Shown here: positions 60,187 to 64,000 of the stretch, in pieces
How positions within the stretch are numbered: the first letter of the stretch is position 1
Layout of the letters: each line of letters begins with the position of its first letter
Source of the DNA: Eutreptiella sp. 'Long Island Sound 2002'
Lineage: Eukaryota; Euglenozoa; Euglenophyceae; Eutreptiales; Eutreptiaceae
Assembly (NCBI GenBank): GCA_964036045.1
Contig: OZ038383.1
Location: forward strand, 5,256,430 to 5,320,429
DNA: 64,000 bases
Direction: 5' to 3'
The notes under the pieces: model-generated
The model's input: only the letters and a program-made list of their open reading frames with translations
What the model was told of the DNA's origin: nothing
The model's database searches: none
Made by a program: the position numbers and the translations under genes

Positions 60187-63100
60187 TCAGGCACCCCTGG
60201 CTGCAATCGCCCGGGTGAGTGCTGCCAAGTCCGAAACGTGGATCTTGGTCTTGTGCTTGCGGATGTACTCCATGAAGGGAGTATTGACCCGCGGCACAAA
60301 CGAGGAGACGGGTTCCCAGGTGTCGTGGGACGGCCCATAGCCTCGCCAACGAACCTTGAACTCCAGACCTCCGGGTGCCGAGGCCTTCGGACGCTGAGCC
60401 AGGATCTTCTCGACAGTATAGTCGTCCTGCTCAGCATAGTCGTCGTCCGAATCGGCCTCATGTTTGGCGTAGTCCAGGGGCACATGTCGGCCACGGAGGT
60501 CGGGTTCCCGCACACGGAGTTGACTCTCGTGGCGCTCCCGGAACTGTCCGTGACCCACCTTGATGCGGTAGGTGTCCTCACCAATCCTGCGGACTACCTC
60601 GCCGGGTGTGAACCAGGTCTTGGTGCGGTGGGTGCCCATGGGGCGGGGTCTGATCACCCACACCGGGTCTCCCACCCTGAACTTCTGCGCTGTCGAGTTC
60701 TGGGCGGACTTCTGACGCTCAGCATGCTCCTTCTCAAGCTGCTGGTGGATGTCCCGCGCCGTTTGCTCTTGCCGCGCGAAGAATTCCTTGGCATCCATAC
60801 CCATGCCATCACCAGACAAGGGAAGTCCCCTACCCAGGGGGTCCCTGCCAAACAGAATCTGGTGAGGGGACAAACCGCCCGGAGTGGGGGTGTCATGATG
60901 GGCCTTCAGAGCAGGCCACATCTCCTCAAACCAGTTCCGACGTGGATTGGTGATGTGGATCTTGCGCAGCTTCTCGAACAGCTGCCGTCCGGCCACTTCA
61001 GCACGGCCGTTAGACCGGCTGAGATAGGCGACGCTCTTGGCATGACGTATCCCCATGAGGGAACACATAGCCTTGAACCAGCCACCAGTAAACTGGGGCC
61101 CTCGGTCACTGCAAATGGTGCGGGGGATGTCAAAGACGGTCAGCCAATGAGGACTCATCATGACTGCCACTTCCTTGGCAAGCAACCCCTTTTTGCGTGC
61201 CGGAACGGCTACAACGTAGCCGCTGTGGCGGTCCACACAGAGAACCACACAGTCAAAGGTCTCCTTGCCAATGTGCACTTCGGGCATGGAGAAGACGTCC
61301 ATGGCCACGCTCTCCATGGGCTGGTCAGGAACCGGGGTCCATTGGGGTTCCCCCTTGACGTTCCGGTTATCGGGATTGCAGGCCTGACAGACCGAGCAAC
61401 CCTTCCTGACCTTCTTGATGGCGGTGTAGAGAACGATATGGTCGATCTCGAACCGACGCTGCATGTCAAGAGCTTGCTTCTTGACCCCTGGGTGCAGCAT
61501 GTGGTGGTGCCAAGCTTCACACAGCTTGAGCACCCGGGACTCTGGTACTAGCAGCTTACCATTCCGGTAGAGCTTGCCATCTTCCTCAGTCAGCCCCTTT
61601 GGCCACTTCTGCCCGTCGTCAGGGTCGGTCACAGCCCTATACTCGGCCGCAAAGGCCTCAGACTTGGCGTAATCGTCGGTCCAGTCGTCCTGGAGGCAAG
61701 ACTCTGGGAAAAGGTGCTTGTCGGATTCAGCTCCCTCAGGGGCCAGTACTCTGACCGCTCTGCTCACCCTCGTTGCGAGGGGGGCATCCGCGGCCATGAC
61801 GACGAAGCATTTAGCACCCTCCTCCTCCATCAGGCGCTCCATTTCAATGATCCTCTTGGCTTCAGCGGTCTCAGCCTCATCGCCATGGGCAGAGATATCC
61901 TGCATGACCTTGCTGGCGGGATAGGCCCACCTACTGAGACAGTCCGCCACGGTGTTATCCTTCCCAGGAATATAAACAACCGTAAGGTCGAACTTGGCCA
62001 AGGTCTCATGCCATCTTGCCCGTCGGGAGGCGGGACCTGAGGGGGTGTCCACGTGTTCCTTGTGCCACGACTGCAGACTCTGATGGTCGGTGCAGACGGT
62101 GACGGGATGGAGGGCTATGTACCCAGCCCATTTCCTGAGAGCCATGACGATGGCATACGCCTCCTTTTCACGGGGCGTCCACGTCCGTCTCTGGCCTTCC
62201 GCCAGGACTCGGCTCCAGAAGGCCACGGGCACGTGCCTCCCGTCGTCAAGCACTTGCTCCAACACAGCGCCAATGGCGTAGTCGGAAGCGTCGGTGCGCA
62301 GGACGAACCCTCGGTCGGGATCCACGAGGTGCAGACCCACTGCGGATAGCAGCGCCTGCTTCATCCCCTCAAAGGCACGGTCGGACTCTTCAGTCCAGAC
62401 CAGAGCCTTCTTGGACCCCTTCTTGGTCTCCTCCCGGTTGCCCTTGAGCATGGTCGTCATGGGGGCTGCATACTCGGCATACATCTTGATATACCCCGAG
62501 TAGTAGTTGCAGAACCCCAGATACGCCCGTAGCTCAGAGACCGTCTTGGGCTTTTCCCAGTGCTCAATCGCAGCCACCTTGCCAGGTATGGGCTTTCGCT
62601 GCCCGTTCCCAACTACGTGGCCTGCGAAGACCACCTCGCTTACCGCAATGGTGGCCTTGTCACTGCTGCCCGTGAGTTTATGCCGAACCAGAAGGTCCAG
62701 CACTCGAGTGACGTCCCTCTCGTGTGCCTCCAGGAGCTCCTCGTAGCTCATGCTGGGGTCCCCGGACGCGATGATCACGTCGTCCACGAAGGGGTCCGCA
62801 CAGTCGCGCACCGGCTCAAGCAAGTTCTCCAGCATCCGCTGAAAAGCCGCATTGCCGTTGGTGACGCCCATGGGCATCACCTTCCACTGGAGAGGTCCAA
62901 GTGGAGTGCTCATGGCTGTGCAGGCACGGGACTCTTCGGCGAGAGGCATCTGATGATAACCATGTTTCAGGTCAATCACCGTGAAGATCCTCCGCCGGTG
63001 TTGCTTTTGCAGCATGTCCTCAATGAGGGGCAGCGTATAGCTGTCGTGCTGCGTTTGGGCGTTCAGGCCGCGGTAGTCGACCACGAGCCGCCACTCACCG

Positions 63101-64000
63101 GCAACCTTCTTGGGGACGACGAAGCAAGGAGAGGCCCACTCGGAGTGGCACGGCTCAAGCCAGCCTCTCTGGATGAAGTCACGGAGGATCTTCTCCATGG
63201 CCTCCTTCCTCTCGCCCCTCAGGGCAAACTCCCGGTGGCGATACACACGGGGGTCCTGCTTCAGTCGTATCTTGGCCTCGCCATACGGTCCACGCACCGG
63301 TGGGGGGAACACAGGTTTTCCGCCGAAGAAGGTCTCGCCATACTTCTGCTTCAGCCTGGCCCTCAACGCCGTGATCTTGGGGCAGTCATCGGACTCCGCC
63401 TTGGCTTTTCCGGGCACTTGAACCACGGAGCTTACTTGAGGGGTAGCTACTCCGCTCGCTTTCGGCTCAGGTGGTCTTCCCAGGTGGCCCAAAGGGCCAT
63501 CTCTGGTCTTGCCTCGGAACAGATCGCCGTAGGTGGGTGGGTTACCGCCAGGCGCTTCGTCTTGGCTGGACATGTGATCCAGCACCCTCTGTACGAAGGT
63601 ATTCCCGTCATAGGAACCAGAGAAGATTGAGTCCACTTCCCACCAGGCTTTGTCCTGGCCTTTGCCCTCACGCTGGTTTCCCCAGTCGTGAAAGGGCTGA
63701 TCCATATACCCCTGAACCAGATCCCACTCCTCTTCAGTGAGGGGGTCTTCGGAGTCCGATTCTTTGATGTCAACAGGGGGAACCGCAAAGCATTGCCTCC
63801 AAGGCTCTGCTATGATACGGTTGACACACACGAAGTCCGTGGTGTCGGCCTGATCAAGGCCCCCATCCACATAGTGGAATTCCGTTGGCCATGTCTGGGG
63901 TGGCATGGGCTGTCCCTTAGCGTCCTGATAGACACTCTCTCCAGCCGGTAGGACGACCTTGTTTAAGGTCATGTTGGTCAATGAGGCTACCCAATGTCGG
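60187..64000 (-). CDS. Gypsy-2 pol: RT, RNase H, integrase, chromodomain (5' end beyond window)
   Basis: A single frame is open from the right window edge to TGA at 60187. Counting residues from 63981: RT about 240-455, with VVDYRGLN at 300-307 and FVDD at 398-401. RNase H about 555-690, with TDAS 563-566, Glu 605/607 and Asp 632. Integrase finger: His 826/830 and Cys 862/865; catalytic Asp895, Asp959 and Glu995. C-terminal chromodomain about 1188-1235 (YTVEKILAQ ... FKVRWRGYGPSHDTWEP). All catalytic residues are present and no stop or shift is seen, so this copy could be active. The protein copies and integrates the element; the chromodomain usually directs integration to particular chromatin. 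Gag and protease lie outside the window. The family is chromovirus-type Ty3/gypsy. Confidence 0.93.
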   Translation of the reverse strand, partial: RHWVASLTNMTLNKVVLPAGESVYQDAKGQPMPPQTWPTEFHYVDGGLDQADTTDFVCVNRIIAEPWRQCFAVPPVDIKESDSEDPLTEEEWDLVQGYMDQPFHDWGNQREGKGQDKAWWEVDSIFSGSYDGNTFVQRVLDHMSSQDEAPGGNPPTYGDLFRGKTRDGPLGHLGRPPEPKASGVATPQVSSVVQVPGKAKAESDDCPKITALRARLKQKYGETFFGGKPVFPPPVRGPYGEAKIRLKQDPRVYRHREFALRGERKEAMEKILRDFIQRGWLEPCHSEWASPCFVVPKKVAGEWRLVVDYRGLNAQTQHDSYTLPLIEDMLQKQHRRRIFTVIDLKHGYHQMPLAEESRACTAMSTPLGPLQWKVMPMGVTNGNAAFQRMLENLLEPVRDCADPFVDDVIIASGDPSMSYEELLEAHERDVTRVLDLLVRHKLTGSSDKATIAVSEVVFAGHVVGNGQRKPIPGKVAAIEHWEKPKTVSELRAYLGFCNYYSGYIKMYAEYAAPMTTMLKGNREETKKGSKKALVWTEESDRAFEGMKQALLSAVGLHLVDPDRGFVLRTDASDYAIGAVLEQVLDDGRHVPVAFWSRVLAEGQRRTWTPREKEAYAIVMALRKWAGYIALHPVTVCTDHQSLQSWHKEHVDTPSGPASRRARWHETLAKFDLTVVYIPGKDNTVADCLSRWAYPASKVMQDISAHGDEAETAEAKRIIEMERLMEEEGAKCFVVMAADAPLATRVSRAVRVLAPEGAESDKHLFPESCLQDDWTDDYAKSEAFAAEYRAVTDPDDGQKWPKGLTEEDGKLYRNGKLLVPESRVLKLCEAWHHHMLHPGVKKQALDMQRRFEIDHIVLYTAIKKVRKGCSVCQACNPDNRNVKGEPQWTPVPDQPMESVAMDVFSMPEVHIGKETFDCVVLCVDRHSGYVVAVPARKKGLLAKEVAVMMSPHWLTVFDIPRTICSDRGPQFTGGWFKAMCSLMGIRHAKSVAYLSRSNGRAEVAGRQLFEKLRKIHITNPRRNWFEEMWPALKAHHDTPTPGGLSPHQILFGRDPLGRGLPLSGDGMGMDAKEFFARQEQTARDIHQQLEKEHAERQKSAQNSTAQKFRVGDPVWVIRPRPMGTHRTKTWFTPGEVVRRIGEDTYRIKVGHGQFRERHESQLRVREPDLRGRHVPLDYAKHEADSDDDYAEQDDYTVEKILAQRPKASAPGGLEFKVRWRGYGPSHDTWEPVSSFVPRVNTPFMEYIRKHKTKIHVSDLAALTRAIAARGA

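Overview
This is a eukaryotic nuclear window made almost entirely of nested retrotransposons, with no intact host gene. The evidence is chromodomain Ty3/gypsy elements, APE/RNase H non-LTR retrotransposons (LINEs), target-site duplications, solo-LTR-like repeats and a frameshifted HEAT-repeat pseudogene, with no bacterial gene organisation. The chromovirus LTR ends (TGTGACAC) and the very GC-rich LINEs would fit an alga or other Viridiplantae lineage. That is a low-confidence guess, because nothing in the window fixes the taxon.

Layout. 1-15495 (+): the 3' part of a very large LINE (here LINE A, copy 1), cut by the left window edge. It is interrupted at 4283-12998 by a 5'-truncated LINE on the minus strand (LINE B), with a 15-bp target duplication. 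Copy 1 itself sits in the integrase gene of a decayed gypsy element (gypsy-1, 15496 to about 18250). 18251-20689: AT-rich spacer with minisatellites. 20690-25752: an LTR-like repeat of the gypsy-2 family, interrupted at 22589-24747 by a retrocopy-like insert with 17-bp target duplications. 25753-26900: unassigned. 27034-28745: a broken PP2A-scaffold-like HEAT gene. About 28800-31772 (-): LINE C, 5'-truncated inside its reverse transcriptase. 31773 to about 55430 (-): LINE A copy 2, the most complete element, about 22-24 kb. 55441-55740: short tandem units. 55857-64000 (-): gypsy-2, with a 2.9-kb LTR and an open pol frame running off the right edge.

LINE A copy 2 reads, 5' to 3' on the minus strand: a leader of three tandem arrays; ORF1 with an in-frame 1869-bp tandem duplication; endonuclease-reverse transcriptase (ORF2); RNase H plus a Cys/His finger; ORF3 (zinc ribbon, Pro/His-rich linker, C-terminal domain); ORF4 (Lys/Pro-rich, ending in a basic motif); a 3' UTR with a U-tract/A-tract element and short repeats; and a (CCTA)n tail. 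ORF1 and ORF2 share one reading frame across a TGA-CGG. RNase H, ORF3 and ORF4 also share one frame once copy-specific homopolymer indels are set aside, and their separating stops (TGA, TGA, TAA) are conserved in both copies. LINE B shows the same arrangement at its one visible junction. This suggests expression by stop-codon readthrough or termination-reinitiation, and is the most unusual biology I see here.

LINEs A, B and C carry different 3' microsatellite ends instead of poly(A). The order of insertion can be read directly: gypsy-1, then LINE A copy 1, then LINE B; and LINE C, then LINE A copy 2. Many reading frames break at poly-C (poly-proline) runs, so some 'pseudogene' calls may be homopolymer sequencing errors.
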